From Acidobacteriota bacterium (GTDB lineage Bacteria; Acidobacteriota; UBA6911; RPQK01; JAJDTT01), in the NCBI GenBank assembly GCA_022827025.1, contig JAJDTT010000061.1, positions 1 through 60,947 of the forward strand: a stretch of DNA of 60,947 nucleotides, written 5' to 3'. The notes under the pieces were generated by a model that did no database searches, had not been told where the DNA came from, and was given only the letters and a program-made list of their open reading frames with translations. Both the position numbers and the translations under genes were made by a program. How positions within the stretch are numbered: position 1 is the stretch's first letter; each line of letters opens with the position of its first letter. Positions 1 through 8,755 of this stretch are shown piece by piece.

Positions 1-2
1 CC

Positions 3-1070
3 CGCCTGCTGGAACCGCGGATCACCGGCGCCATCCGCGAAGTCCTGGATTCGGGCGCGTTCATCCTGGGACCGGCGGTCTCTCGGCTGGAGGAGAGGAT
101 GGCCCGTTACTGCCAGCGCCGCCGCGCCGTTGCCGTCGCCTCGGGGACCGACGCGCTGCGCCTGACCCTTTCGGCTCTCGGCATCGGTCCCGGCGACGAG
201 GTGATCACGACCCCCTTCAGCTTCGTGGCGACGGCGAGCACCATTCTTCGTGCCGGTGCGACCCCGGTGTTCGCCGACATCGACCCCGGCAGCTTCAACC
301 TGGACCCCGGCCGGATCGAGTCCGCCGTCACCTCCCGAACCCGGGCGATCCTCCCCGTTCACCTCTATGGCCAACCGGCGGACATGGATCCGATTCGGGA
401 TCTGGCGGCGGCGAGGGGCCTGAAGTTGATCGAGGACTGTGCGCAGGCGGTGGGAGCCCGGTACGGCGGCGCCAGGGTCGGTTCCCTGGGCGATGCCGGG
501 TGTCTCAGCTTCTTCCCGACCAAGAATCTCGGGGCCTTCGGCGACGCGGGGATGATCGTCACCGACAGCGCCGACCTGGTCGAGCGGCTGGCCCTCCTCC
601 GGAATCAGGGGAATCGCCGCAAGCACCGGGCCGGCGTCCTTGGCTTCAACAGCCGGATGGACACCCTCCAGGCGGCCATCCTCGAGGTCAAGCTGGATTC
701 CTTGGAGGAGTGGAATTCCCGGCGGCGAGCCATCGCCCGCCGTTATGAACGCTGGCTTGAAGATGCCCCCGTCAAGACGCCGCCGGAATCCCCCCGCGGC
801 CATCACGTCTACAACGTCTATACGCTACGGGCGCCTCGCCGCGACCAACTCGCCAACCGGCTGACCAGCCGGGGAATCGGAAACGCCGTCTACTATCCGG
901 TCCCGTTGCATCTCCAGAGGGCTTTCTCCAGCCTGGGGTACACTCCGGGAAGCCTGCCGGTGTCCGAGACGGCGAGCCGCGAGGTCATCTCGCTACCCAT
1001 CTTTCCCGAACTGACGCGAGAACAGCAGGGGCGCGTCTGCGAAGAAATTTACGACTTTTACCGGGAATGA
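3..1070 (+). CDS. DegT/DnrJ/EryC1/StrS-family aminotransferase, 5' end missing
   Basis: PLP-dependent sugar aminotransferase of the type that aminates NDP-keto-sugars for surface polysaccharides. The reading frame is open from base 3, and the residues before the first internal ATG (base 99) already match the family (E-P-R-I, then SGAFILGPAV), so the true start lies left of the window. Visible motifs, numbered from that ATG: ASGTDAL near 14-20 (phosphate binding), EDCAQA near 112-117 with the aspartate that contacts the pyridine ring, and SFFPTKNLGAFGD with the Schiff-base lysine at about 142. The sugar substrate cannot be read from the sequence. No linked polysaccharide genes are visible because the window starts here. 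Confidence 0.9.
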   Translation, partial: RLLEPRITGAIREVLDSGAFILGPAVSRLEERMARYCQRRRAVAVASGTDALRLTLSALGIGPGDEVITTPFSFVATASTILRAGATPVFADIDPGSFNLDPGRIESAVTSRTRAILPVHLYGQPADMDPIRDLAAARGLKLIEDCAQAVGARYGGARVGSLGDAGCLSFFPTKNLGAFGDAGMIVTDSADLVERLALLRNQGNRRKHRAGVLGFNSRMDTLQAAILEVKLDSLEEWNSRRRAIARRYERWLEDAPVKTPPESPRGHHVYNVYTLRAPRRDQLANRLTSRGIGNAVYYPVPLHLQRAFSSLGYTPGSLPVSETASREVISLPIFPELTREQQGRVCEEIYDFYRE

Positions 1071-1134
1071 CCGCCTGTCCCGTACCGGAAGCCGGGTCCG
1101 TGCTCGATCAGGCCTGCATCGGGATGGACAAGAA

Positions 1135-1221
1135 TGCCCGGAGTGGGATTCGAACCCACACGGAGGTGAACCTCCTCAGGATTTTAAGTCCTGTGCGTCT
1201 GCCAATTCCGCCATCCGGGCA
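1135..1221 (-). tRNA. tRNA-Leu (anticodon TAA)
   Basis: On the minus strand an 87-nt cloverleaf has a perfect 7-bp acceptor stem (TGCCCGG/CCGGGCA), an anticodon loop CTTAAAA giving anticodon TAA, a long class II variable arm and the T-loop TTCGAATC. CCA is not encoded. Identity as leucine follows from the TAA anticodon and the long variable arm. Confidence 0.95.
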
Positions 1222-1500
1222 CAAAATTCATTCCCCACGAGACCTGGATGCAAAAGCTCCCGTACGTCAACTCACGCTCGATCAGTCGCCTAAGGCAAGA
1301 TTCATCGTGGTATTTGACCGGCGCTGCATCCACGATCTCCGCATTGGTCCGAACTTTCGTCCCGAACGACTCGATTCAGGAGAATAATACCATCCCAGCC
1401 TCGATTCCTCAGTCCCGGAGCGGCGGACCGGCGCCATTCTTCGGATTGGCCCCATTGAACCTTCCCCTTCCAGGGGGCACGCCGGGACCTGAACCCGGAC
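1222..1500. other. intergenic region, no gene seen
   Basis: About 280 bases between tRNA-Leu and the gltX promoter. Open frames crossing it have no recognisable motif, and I see no repeat or clear terminator. It probably contains the tRNA-Leu promoter, reading leftward. Confidence 0.4.
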
Positions 1501-1509
1501 TGATATAAT
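1501..1509 (+). promoter_or_regulatory. extended -10 promoter of gltX
   Basis: TGATATAAT at 1501-1509 is a perfect extended -10 (TG-N-TATAAT) with no good -35. The gltX ATG begins only 8 bases after the hexamer, so the predicted transcript start lies within a few bases of the start codon and the mRNA would be nearly leaderless. Confidence 0.55.
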
Positions 1510-1517
1510 CGGACGCC

Positions 1518-2960
1518 ATGAGTCGCGTCCGGGTCCGTTTCGCTCCGAGTCCGACCGGATTCCTTCACCTCGGCGGTGCCCGAACCGCCCTCTTCAACTG
1601 GCTCCTCGCCAGAAAAACCCGGGGAACCTTCGTTTTGCGGGTCGAGGATACGGACGCCCGGCGTTCCAGCCAGGAGATGGCGGAGGGAATCATGGAGGGT
1701 CTGAGCTGGCTGGGTCTGGACTGGGACGAAGGGCCCTTCTACCAGTCTCGGCGGCTCGAAATCTATCGGGAAGCGGCCAAGAGAACCGTTGCGAGCAGGC
1801 ATGCCTATACCTGCTTCTGCTCTCCGGAGGAGATTCAGGCTCGCTCGGCCGAGTCCCGCTTGGCAGGCCGGATCTGGAGATGCCGTAGATGCCGGAATCA
1901 AGCCTCGCGCCTTGTCAGGTCGCGAGTCGCGGCGGGAGAATCCCACACCCTCCGTTTTCGGGTTCCGGCGGACCGCCGGATCGTCTTTCGGGATCAGGTC
2001 TACGGCAAGGTGTCGCTCTCCACGGAGAACATCGAGGACTTCACCCTTCTCCGGTCCGACGGAAGTCCCACCTACCACCTGAGCGTGGTGGCCGACGATT
2101 GGGAGATGGGAATCTCCCACGTGATCCGGGGAGCGGACCATCTTTCCAACACTCCGAAGCAGATCCTGCTGCATGAAGCTCTTGGCACCCAGGCGCCCGG
2201 CTACGCCCACCTGCCGCTGATTCTGGGTCCTGACAAGAAACGGCTGAGCAAGAGAAACGGGGCCGAGTCGGTGCTCGAATATCGGGACCAGGGAGTCCTT
2301 CCCATGGCGCTGTGCAATTACCTGGCGCTCCTCGGCTGGTCTCCGGGCGACGACCGCGAGCTCTTCTCCAATGGCGAGCTGGTGAAAAGCTTTGATCTGG
2401 ACCGGGTCAACAAGGCCAATGCCGTCTTTGACCGGCGGAAGTTGGACTGGATGAATTCCCGCTACTTGGCCGGCTCGAGCAGCCAGGATCTGGTCCCGCA
2501 CTTGCAACCTTTCCTCGAGCGCTCCGGATATCCGGAGGAACGGGGAAATGACGGCAGGCTGCTCCCGGTGATCCGCCTTCTCAAGAGCCGATTGAACCGG
2601 CTCTCGGACTTTCCCGAGATGGCGGGTCCTTTCCTGACCGACGACTTCGACTATGAATCCAAGGCGGTGAACCGCCACTTTTCCCTGGCGGACCCGGAGC
2701 AACGCTCCCGGCTCCGAAGCCGGCTGGAAATCCTGGCCGAAGAATACGACCAGCTCCAGGAGTTCAACCTGGAAAACGTGGAGGCGGTGCTCCGGGGAGC
2801 GGCCAAGGAATCGGGCTTCAAGATCGGAGTCTTCTTCGGGGCCGTGCGGGTGGCGCTGACGGGAAGGACCGCGTCTCCGGGAATCTTCGATGTGATCGTC
2901 ACGCTGGGACGGCAAAGAGTCGTCGAGCGCCTCACACGGTGCCTGAAACTCCTCCAATGA
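1518..2960 (+). CDS. gltX: glutamate--tRNA ligase
   Basis: Cytoplasmic class I aminoacyl-tRNA synthetase charging tRNA-Glu with glutamate. At 480 aa it has the usual length. The HIGH-type signature is at residues 8-20 (FAPSPTGFLHLGG) and the KMSKS-type signature is KRLSKRNG near 241. A cysteine-rich segment (CFC ... CRRC) around residues 97-120 fits the zinc-binding stem-contact region. gatC and gatA in the same window suggest that tRNA-Gln is also supplied by transamidation, so this enzyme could be non-discriminating; that is inference. No convincing Shine-Dalgarno is present before the ATG. It is the first gene of a tight operon with the glycosyltransferase, pdxJ and rsmI. Confidence 0.97.
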   Translation: MSRVRVRFAPSPTGFLHLGGARTALFNWLLARKTRGTFVLRVEDTDARRSSQEMAEGIMEGLSWLGLDWDEGPFYQSRRLEIYREAAKRTVASRHAYTCFCSPEEIQARSAESRLAGRIWRCRRCRNQASRLVRSRVAAGESHTLRFRVPADRRIVFRDQVYGKVSLSTENIEDFTLLRSDGSPTYHLSVVADDWEMGISHVIRGADHLSNTPKQILLHEALGTQAPGYAHLPLILGPDKKRLSKRNGAESVLEYRDQGVLPMALCNYLALLGWSPGDDRELFSNGELVKSFDLDRVNKANAVFDRRKLDWMNSRYLAGSSSQDLVPHLQPFLERSGYPEERGNDGRLLPVIRLLKSRLNRLSDFPEMAGPFLTDDFDYESKAVNRHFSLADPEQRSRLRSRLEILAEEYDQLQEFNLENVEAVLRGAAKESGFKIGVFFGAVRVALTGRTASPGIFDVIVTLGRQRVVERLTRCLKLLQ

Positions 2961-3712
2961 GGCCCTTCGTCCTCTCCGTCATCATCCCCGCATACAACGA
3001 GGAGAACCGGCTGGGACCCAGCCTCGGGAGAATCATCGCCTACCTCGACGACCGCCGCCGCCCCTTCGAACTGCTGGTCGTAGACGACGGCTCCTCCGAT
3101 GGAACGGTCCGGACCGCCATTTCGGCCGTGCGGGACCGGGGGCGGGAGGACTGCCTCCGGATCCTGGAGAACGGGACCAACCGGGGCAAGGGTTACTGTG
3201 TGCGGCGTGGCATGCTCGCCGCCCGCGGGACCCACGCTCTCCTCACCGACGCCGATCTGAGCACTCCCATCGAGGAGGTCGCCAAGCTGGAGCGGGAATT
3301 GACTCGCGGCGGAAACCAGATCGCGATCGGATCGAGGGGCTTGACGAACTCTCGGATCCGGAAGCGTCAGGGCATAGTCCGGGAGACGGCCGGAAAGATC
3401 TTCAACCTGGCCATGAGACTTGCGACCGGATTGCCGTACCGGGACACGCAATGCGGATTCAAGCTGTTCGAACTGGAATCATGCCGTGTCCTTTTCCGGA
3501 AACAGCGGCTGAAGAGCTATGCCTTCGACGTGGAAATCCTTTATCTTGCCCGCAAGGCCGAGTTGGCGGCTCAGGAGGTCGGGGTGATCTGGCGCCACCA
3601 CTCCGAAAGCAAGATCCATTTTCTCAGAGACGGCGCCGGACTCTTGCAAGGCCTGATCTCCATCCGATGGAACGATCTGCTCGGCCGCTACGACGTGGAT
3701 GAAAGAAACTGA
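2957..3712 (+). CDS. family 2 glycosyltransferase (dolichyl/undecaprenyl-phosphate glucosyltransferase-like)
   Basis: GT-A fold transferase moving a sugar from a nucleotide donor, probably onto a polyprenyl phosphate. Its N-terminus [13 protein letters not shown], then [10 protein letters not shown] and a DADLSTP metal-binding motif, are typical of the Alg5-like subgroup. I chose the ATG at 2957, which overlaps the gltX stop as ATGA; an in-frame GTG at 2939 would add six residues. From the chosen start the product is 251 aa with no C-terminal membrane segments. Sugar and acceptor are not determinable from sequence alone. Confidence 0.85.
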   Translation: MRPFVLSVIIPAYNEENRLGPSLGRIIAYLDDRRRPFELLVVDDGSSDGTVRTAISAVRDRGREDCLRILENGTNRGKGYCVRRGMLAARGTHALLTDADLSTPIEEVAKLERELTRGGNQIAIGSRGLTNSRIRKRQGIVRETAGKIFNLAMRLATGLPYRDTQCGFKLFELESCRVLFRKQRLKSYAFDVEILYLARKAELAAQEVGVIWRHHSESKIHFLRDGAGLLQGLISIRWNDLLGRYDVDERN

Positions 3713-3731
3713 CCATCGAGGGGAGCGACTC

Positions 3732-4466
3732 ATGACCAGACTGGGTGTGAATGTGGACCACGTGGCTACGGTTCGGCAGGCTCGCCGGGCCCCCGAGCCG
3801 GACCCGGTGACCGCGGCGCTGCTGGCCGAGCTGGCCGGCGCCGACGGCATCACCGTACACTTGCGCGGAGACCGGCGGCACATTCGCGAGCGGGACGTGC
3901 GGCTGCTGCGGGAGGTCGTCACCACCCGGCTCAACCTGGAGATGGCCATCACCGGGGAGATGGTGGAGATCGCGACCCGGCTCCTCCCCAATACCGCCAC
4001 CCTGGTGCCCGAAACCGATGAAGAGGTCACCACCGAGGGCGGACTGGATGTGATGGCGCGCCCCGAATCGGTCCGCTCGGCGATCCGAACCCTGGAAGGG
4101 GCCGGGCTGGAGGTCTCCCTGTTCATCGATCCCGACCTGGAGCAGTTGGACGCCGCCTCCCGGATCGGCGCGGGCCTGGTGGAACTCAACACGGCAGCCT
4201 ATGCCGAGGCCGTGCCCAAGGGTTTGTCGGAGCATGAACCGGGCTACCGGCGGGAGTTGGACAAGATGGTCGAAGCCTCGGAATTTGCCGCCTCCCGGGG
4301 CATTCGGGTCCTGGCCGGTCACGGCCTGACCTACCGAAACGTCCGGCCCATATCGCGAATTCCTCAAGTCGAAGAGCTCAACATCGGCCACAACATCGTG
4401 GCTCGAGCCACTCTGGTGGGCATGGAGCGCGCCGTCAGAGAAATGTTGAGCGCCATGAACGCATGA
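3732..4466 (+). CDS. pdxJ: pyridoxine 5'-phosphate synthase
   Basis: Condenses 1-deoxy-D-xylulose 5-phosphate with 3-amino-2-oxopropyl phosphate to make pyridoxine 5'-phosphate in the DXP-dependent vitamin B6 pathway. The N-terminus [15 protein letters not shown] is the hallmark of the family, followed by [15 protein letters not shown] and, near the C-terminus, [10 protein letters not shown] start at ATG 3732, preceded by GGGAG, rather than the upstream ATG at 3699 that lies inside the previous gene. Product 244 aa, normal length. The stop region overlaps the rsmI start by 4 bases. Confidence 0.97.
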   Translation: MTRLGVNVDHVATVRQARRAPEPDPVTAALLAELAGADGITVHLRGDRRHIRERDVRLLREVVTTRLNLEMAITGEMVEIATRLLPNTATLVPETDEEVTTEGGLDVMARPESVRSAIRTLEGAGLEVSLFIDPDLEQLDAASRIGAGLVELNTAAYAEAVPKGLSEHEPGYRRELDKMVEASEFAASRGIRVLAGHGLTYRNVRPISRIPQVEELNIGHNIVARATLVGMERAVREMLSAMNA

Positions 4467-5365
4467 ATCCCGCGACGGGCCTTCCATCCCGTGGGAACGC
4501 CGCGCCTGGAACTCTGCATATTCTCGCCACTCCATTGGGCCACCTGGGGGACCTGAGTCCGCGGGCGCGTGAAACTCTTGCATCCGTCGATCTCATCGCC
4601 TGTGAAGACACTCGATATTCCGGAAAGCTGCTCAACAGCTTCGGCATCCGGACTCCCACGATCAGCTACCACGAACACAATGAAACGTCGCAGGCCCGAA
4701 CCCTCCTGGACCGCCTCCGCCAGGGCCGGAACATCGCCTTGATCAGCAATGCCGGGACACCCCTGGTTTCTGACCCCGGTTATCGCCTGGTCCACCTCTG
4801 CCGGAAGAACAGGTTTCCCGTCTCACCGGTTCCCGGTCCCACGGCGGCCATCGCCGCTCTCTCGGTTTCCGGGCTGCCCACCGACCGATTTCTGTTTGCC
4901 GGTTTTCTTTCCAGGCAATCCGGATCCATGCGCCGCGAGCTGGCGGCGCTGAAGCACTTGAAGGCGACGTTGATTCTCTATGTGTCGCCGCACCGGCTGG
5001 CGTCCACACTGGAGACGGCAAGGGACGTGCTGGGCGATCGCCAGGCCTGCCTGGCCAAGGAGATGACCAAGATCCACGAAGCGTTCTACGTGGGAGCCCT
5101 GAGCCGGGTCAGCTCCCTGGCCGGCGACCGGCCGAAAGGCGAGTACACACTGGTGATCGAAGGAGCCCCGTCCCAGGCCCCCGCAGCTTCGGGCCTGGAC
5201 CTGGAAGCCTACGTGGAAGGACTGATGCAGGTGCGGGATCTGACTCGCACCCAGGCCGTACGATCCGCCGCGCGCGCCTCGGGGCTCCCCCGCCAGGAGG
5301 TCTACCGCCATTGCCTCAAAGCCGAAAAGCGGCCCGGCCGCCGTGAGGAATCCGGTCACACTTGA
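4463..5365 (+). CDS. rsmI: 16S rRNA (cytidine(1402)-2'-O)-methyltransferase
   Basis: SAM-dependent tetrapyrrole-methylase-fold enzyme that 2'-O-methylates C1402 of 16S rRNA in the P site. Key motifs are [13 protein letters not shown] near residue 25, CEDTRYS, YHEHNE, and the glycine-rich [13 protein letters not shown] around residue 95. Product 300 aa. The first 18 or so residues before [11 protein letters not shown] are not family sequence, so a later start is possible, but the ATGA overlap with pdxJ supports the start given. Last gene of the gltX operon; transcription runs toward an AT-rich regulatory region. Confidence 0.95.
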   Translation: MNPATGLPSRGNAAPGTLHILATPLGHLGDLSPRARETLASVDLIACEDTRYSGKLLNSFGIRTPTISYHEHNETSQARTLLDRLRQGRNIALISNAGTPLVSDPGYRLVHLCRKNRFPVSPVPGPTAAIAALSVSGLPTDRFLFAGFLSRQSGSMRRELAALKHLKATLILYVSPHRLASTLETARDVLGDRQACLAKEMTKIHEAFYVGALSRVSSLAGDRPKGEYTLVIEGAPSQAPAASGLDLEAYVEGLMQVRDLTRTQAVRSAARASGLPRQEVYRHCLKAEKRPGRREESGHT

Positions 5366-5367
5366 GG

Positions 5368-5384
5368 AAATATTCAGAATATTT
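5368..5384. promoter_or_regulatory. perfect 17-bp palindrome, candidate operator
   Basis: AAATATTCAGAATATTT is a perfect 8-1-8 inverted repeat in an AT-rich island of otherwise GC-rich DNA. A second palindrome, ATTTGCAAAT (5381-5390), overlaps its right end. It lies about 30 bases upstream of the promoter for the NTPase-argCDB operon. ArgR-type operators are AT-rich palindromes containing TTCA or TGAA arms, so an arginine-responsive site is plausible but unproven. Confidence 0.45.
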
Positions 5385-5413
5385 GCAAATCAATCGGACA
5401 TTTCTCACTCTAC

Positions 5414-5443
5414 TTGACTTTATTCCATTATTTTCTGTATAAA
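5414..5443 (+). promoter_or_regulatory. sigma70-type promoter of the P-loop NTPase-argCDB operon
   Basis: TTGACT (5414-5419), an 18-base spacer and TATAAA (5438-5443). The following bases (ATATGAATTC) again resemble an ArgR half site. The predicted transcript start is near 5450, about 30 bases before the first start codon, leaving room for the GGAG preceding the ATG at 5482. Confidence 0.6.
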
Positions 5444-5481
5444 TATGAATTCTTGCCCCACAGCGGGATGGGTGACGGAGC

Positions 5482-6567
5482 ATGAACGATTTCAAGCACG
5501 CAACGAGCCTCGCGACTCCGGCTGCAACCAGTATCGACGCCGTCTCCTCGGTGGTTTCCCGTCTCCGGCTTGCTGCGAACCTGCGGCTGGGACATCCGGA
5601 CCGGATTGACTACGGCCAGGTCGTGGCGGCCCGAGTCCGGAGCGTCAACCTCGCCTATCCGGTGTTGGAAACCACGGAGGCTCGGGGTGTCCGGCTCCGG
5701 GAGGGCATGAGAATCGTCGGGGCGCTGGGCGCCCGCCGAGCTCTCCACGGGTTCTCCGGACGTTTGCCGGCGCGGCTCGGCCCAGGAGCCATTTTCCATC
5801 TTCTGAACAAAGGGGGCGTGATGGGCGAGTGCACCGCTTTTCACCGCGCCCTGGGATGGCCGGCGGAACTCGAGTATCTCGGGACCGTTCACGACGGGAG
5901 AGGGTTCCTGAGTCTCCGGGACGGGGCTCTTCCCTCGCTTTCCCACTCCCTTCCCAGGATTCCCGTGATTCTGGTGCTGGGGACCTGCATGAATTCGGGA
6001 AAAACCGCCGTCTGCAAGCAGATTCTCCGGCTCTTCTCCCCGAAAGGATTCACCGTCAACGCCGGCAAGGTGGCCGGTGTGGCAGCGTGCGCCGACCTGG
6101 AGGCAATGCGCAACAGCGGCGCCGGCCGGGTCTTGAGCTTTCACGACCTGGGCCTTCCCTCCAGCGCCCATTTGTCCGATCTCTCCACGGTCGCCCGGTC
6201 TCTGGTGCACCACCTCTCCTCGCCGCCGCCCGATTTCACCCTCTTGGAGGCGGGAGATGGAATTCTGGGTGGCTACCACGTCGATTCCCTGCTCCGGGAC
6301 GATCACCTGCTGGAACGAATCGTCTGCGTCGTGCTGTGCGCCAACGACCTGATGGGAGTCTGGGGGTCCCTGGAGTGGTTGCGCCAACAAGGTCATGACC
6401 CCAAGGAACTTTCGCTTCTGGTCTCCGGGCCGGCCACCGACAGTGCCGAGGGGATCCGGTACATCGAGCGGCATTTCCAGGTTCCGGCGGCCAATGCCTT
6501 CGAGAGCTCCGGCAAGCTGTGCACGTTCATCCTGGAACGGTTGATACCATGGTCAAGATCGGCATAG
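5482..6567 (+). CDS. P-loop NTPase of unknown function in the arginine operon
   Basis: 361 aa. The first 150 residues or so carry no motif I recognise. A Walker A motif, LGTCMNSGKTAVCKQ, begins near residue 165 and is followed by NAGKVAGVAACAD and LLEAGDGILGG. This layout recalls dethiobiotin-synthetase/MobB/DUF1611-type P-loop proteins, but I cannot assign it to one. It has its own promoter, is first in the operon, and overlaps argC by 19 bases, so co-expression with N-acetylglutamate metabolism is likely. Possible roles are an ATP-dependent ligase or a kinase-like enzyme acting on a small amino acid derivative. No signal peptide or membrane segment. Confidence 0.6.
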   Translation: MNDFKHATSLATPAATSIDAVSSVVSRLRLAANLRLGHPDRIDYGQVVAARVRSVNLAYPVLETTEARGVRLREGMRIVGALGARRALHGFSGRLPARLGPGAIFHLLNKGGVMGECTAFHRALGWPAELEYLGTVHDGRGFLSLRDGALPSLSHSLPRIPVILVLGTCMNSGKTAVCKQILRLFSPKGFTVNAGKVAGVAACADLEAMRNSGAGRVLSFHDLGLPSSAHLSDLSTVARSLVHHLSSPPPDFTLLEAGDGILGGYHVDSLLRDDHLLERIVCVVLCANDLMGVWGSLEWLRQQGHDPKELSLLVSGPATDSAEGIRYIERHFQVPAANAFESSGKLCTFILERLIPWSRSA

Positions 6568-7559
6568 CGGGCGGGTCGGGATACAGCGGCGGGGAACTGA
6601 TCCGCAACCTGGCCAAACATCCCCAGGCGCAGTTGTGCTGGATCTCCTCCCGGCAGTTTACCGGCCAACCCGTGGCATCCCTCTATCCCAACCTGCGAGG
6701 ATTCGTGGATTGCCGTTTCGACAGTCTGGATTCTCTTCCGGACACCGATCTGGACGTCCTCTTCCTGGCGTTGCCCCACGGCCATGCCATGAAGATCCTG
6801 CCGCGGCTTCCCCGCGACCTGGTCGTCATCGACCTGAGCGGAGATTTTCGCATTTCCGATGCCGCCGTCTTCGAGCAGCACTACGGCTTCCCCCAGGAGG
6901 CTCCGCAACATCAGTCCACCTTCGTCTACGGCCTTCCCGAGATCCTTCGGGACCGGATCCGCCGGAGCTCGCGGGTGGCCAATCCGGGCTGCTTCGCCAC
7001 GGCGACCATTCTTGCCCTCCACCCCCTTTACCAGGAGGGGTGGGTCAAGGGACCCGTTTTCGTAGATACCAAGACCGGATCCTCCGGGGCCGGGCGCGGA
7101 CCGGGCGCCAAGACCCACCACCCCCGGCGGAGCAACAGCTTCTTTCCCTACAAGCCTTTTCGCCACCAGCACGTGGCCGAAATCTCGCAGATCCTGGACA
7201 CCGCCGCCCATCCGCTGGTCTTCCAGACCTACTCCACACCCCTGGTCCGGGGCATTTTTGCCAGCCACTACATGGAATTGGACCGGCCGCTGCGGGATGA
7301 CGAAGCGCGGGATCTCTACTCCAGCTACTACGCAGATGAATTCTTCATTCGTTGGGCCGGGAAAGATCCGGATATCAACTTTGTCCGCAACGGGAACTTC
7401 GTGGACCTGGGCGCGGCCCACGACGACCAGTTCCTCATCGTCTGGTCGACGCTGGACAATCTTCAGAAGGGCGCCGCCGGTCAGGCCATTCAGAACATGA
7501 ACCTGATCTGCGGCCTCCCGGAAACCATGGGACTCGATTTTCCTCCGTCGCACCCGTGA
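6549..7559 (+). CDS. argC: N-acetyl-gamma-glutamyl-phosphate reductase
   Basis: NADPH-dependent reduction of N-acetylglutamyl 5-phosphate to the semialdehyde, third step of arginine synthesis. Rossmann motif GIAGGSGYSGGELIR at the N-terminus, LPHGHAM, and the catalytic-cysteine segment ANPGCFATA. The upstream ATG at 6519 lies deep in the preceding gene; the ATG at 6549 places the Rossmann motif at the correct distance. Product 336 aa. Overlaps the NTPase gene by 19 bases, a sign of translational coupling. Confidence 0.95.
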   Translation: MVKIGIAGGSGYSGGELIRNLAKHPQAQLCWISSRQFTGQPVASLYPNLRGFVDCRFDSLDSLPDTDLDVLFLALPHGHAMKILPRLPRDLVVIDLSGDFRISDAAVFEQHYGFPQEAPQHQSTFVYGLPEILRDRIRRSSRVANPGCFATATILALHPLYQEGWVKGPVFVDTKTGSSGAGRGPGAKTHHPRRSNSFFPYKPFRHQHVAEISQILDTAAHPLVFQTYSTPLVRGIFASHYMELDRPLRDDEARDLYSSYYADEFFIRWAGKDPDINFVRNGNFVDLGAAHDDQFLIVWSTLDNLQKGAAGQAIQNMNLICGLPETMGLDFPPSHP

Positions 7560-7585
7560 CGGAACCCACTCGGCAGGGAGAGAAA

Positions 7586-8755
7586 ATGGGAGAAATTGCC
7601 AACACCGTCATTGAAACGGAGGACCGCTACCAGCTCAAGACCTACGCCAAACTACCGTTGGTGCTGGATCGGGGCCGTGGGTGCTACGTCTACGACCAGG
7701 ACGGAAACGAATACCTGGACCTGTACGGGGGCCACGCCGTGGTCTCCACCGGCCACTGCCACCCGCGGGTGGTGGAAGCCCTGCGCACTCAGGCCGAGGA
7801 CATTCTTTTCTATTCCAACGTGGTCTACAGTTCCGTGCGGGCCCGGGCTGCAAAGAAGTTGATGGAATTGGCGGGGCCGCCCTACTGGCAGGCGTTCCTG
7901 GCCAATTCGGGCAGCGAGGCCAACGAGAATGCCATCAAGCTGGCGCGCGCCCTCACCGGCCGGGCCACCGTGATCTCGCTGTCCAACTCCTTTCACGGAC
8001 GCACCTACGGGAGTCTTTCCAGTACCGGCGTCTCCAATTATGCCGCGTATCTGAACACACCCGTCCCCGGTCATCGAATCCTGGACCTCCAGGACGTCGC
8101 CGAATCGATCGATTCGGACACGGCGGCCGTCCTGCTGGAGCCGATTCAGAGCATGGGAGGAATGGAGGAAATCCCGGAGCAGACTCTCCGTCAGATCCAC
8201 GGCAACTGCCGGAAACATGGCGCTTTCCTCATTTTTGACGAGGTTCAGACCGGCGTCGGGCGAACCGGCAGCTTCCTCTACGCCGGCACCGGCGGCATCT
8301 ACCCCGAGATGGTCACCCTGGCCAAGGGGATCGCGTCGGGCGTTCCCGCCAGTGCGCTTCTGGTGACCCGTGAAGTGGCGGATCAGGTGCGGTCCGGAGA
8401 CATGGGAGCGACCTTCGGTGGAGCGCCCGTCGCCTGCGCCGCCATGGAAGCCACGCTTCAGGTTCTGGAAGAGGAAGACCTCCTCAGGAATGCGGCCCGG
8501 ATCGGCAACTATCTGCGGGAGCAGTTGGAGGCATTGCCCTGGGTGGCGGAGGTCCGGGGGAGAGGGCTGCTGCTCGGCATCAAGATAGCCGGGGGCACGG
8601 CCAAGCACCTGGGACGCTTCCTGCGAACCCGAAAAATCCTGGCCGGGACCTCCAGCGATCCGTCGGTGCTCCGTCTCATGCCGCCGCTCATTCTGGCGCG
8701 CGATCAGGCCGACACTTTCCTGGAGGCGATCCGCAGTTATGAACCTGGTCATTAA
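7586..8755 (+). CDS. argD: acetylornithine aminotransferase
   Basis: Class III PLP aminotransferase converting N-acetylglutamate semialdehyde to N-acetylornithine; many homologues also serve lysine synthesis. Motifs: GGHAVVSTGHCHP, the NSGSEANENAIKLAR cofactor-phosphate region, FDEVQTGVGRTG, and the Schiff-base lysine in TLAKGIASG. The start is ATG 7586 with GGGAG five bases upstream; the open frame extends farther left but only inside argC. Product 389 aa, usual length. The end overlaps argB by 17 bases. Confidence 0.93.
   Translation: MGEIANTVIETEDRYQLKTYAKLPLVLDRGRGCYVYDQDGNEYLDLYGGHAVVSTGHCHPRVVEALRTQAEDILFYSNVVYSSVRARAAKKLMELAGPPYWQAFLANSGSEANENAIKLARALTGRATVISLSNSFHGRTYGSLSSTGVSNYAAYLNTPVPGHRILDLQDVAESIDSDTAAVLLEPIQSMGGMEEIPEQTLRQIHGNCRKHGAFLIFDEVQTGVGRTGSFLYAGTGGIYPEMVTLAKGIASGVPASALLVTREVADQVRSGDMGATFGGAPVACAAMEATLQVLEEEDLLRNAARIGNYLREQLEALPWVAEVRGRGLLLGIKIAGGTAKHLGRFLRTRKILAGTSSDPSVLRLMPPLILARDQADTFLEAIRSYEPGH

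Noticed and set aside
1302-2957. Long open frame antisense to gltX (551 codons)
   Set aside because: It covers the whole gltX gene and has no recognisable domain; GC-rich coding DNA produces such shadow frames. Similar antisense frames over mnmG, the lipid enzyme and the foldase were dismissed for the same reason.
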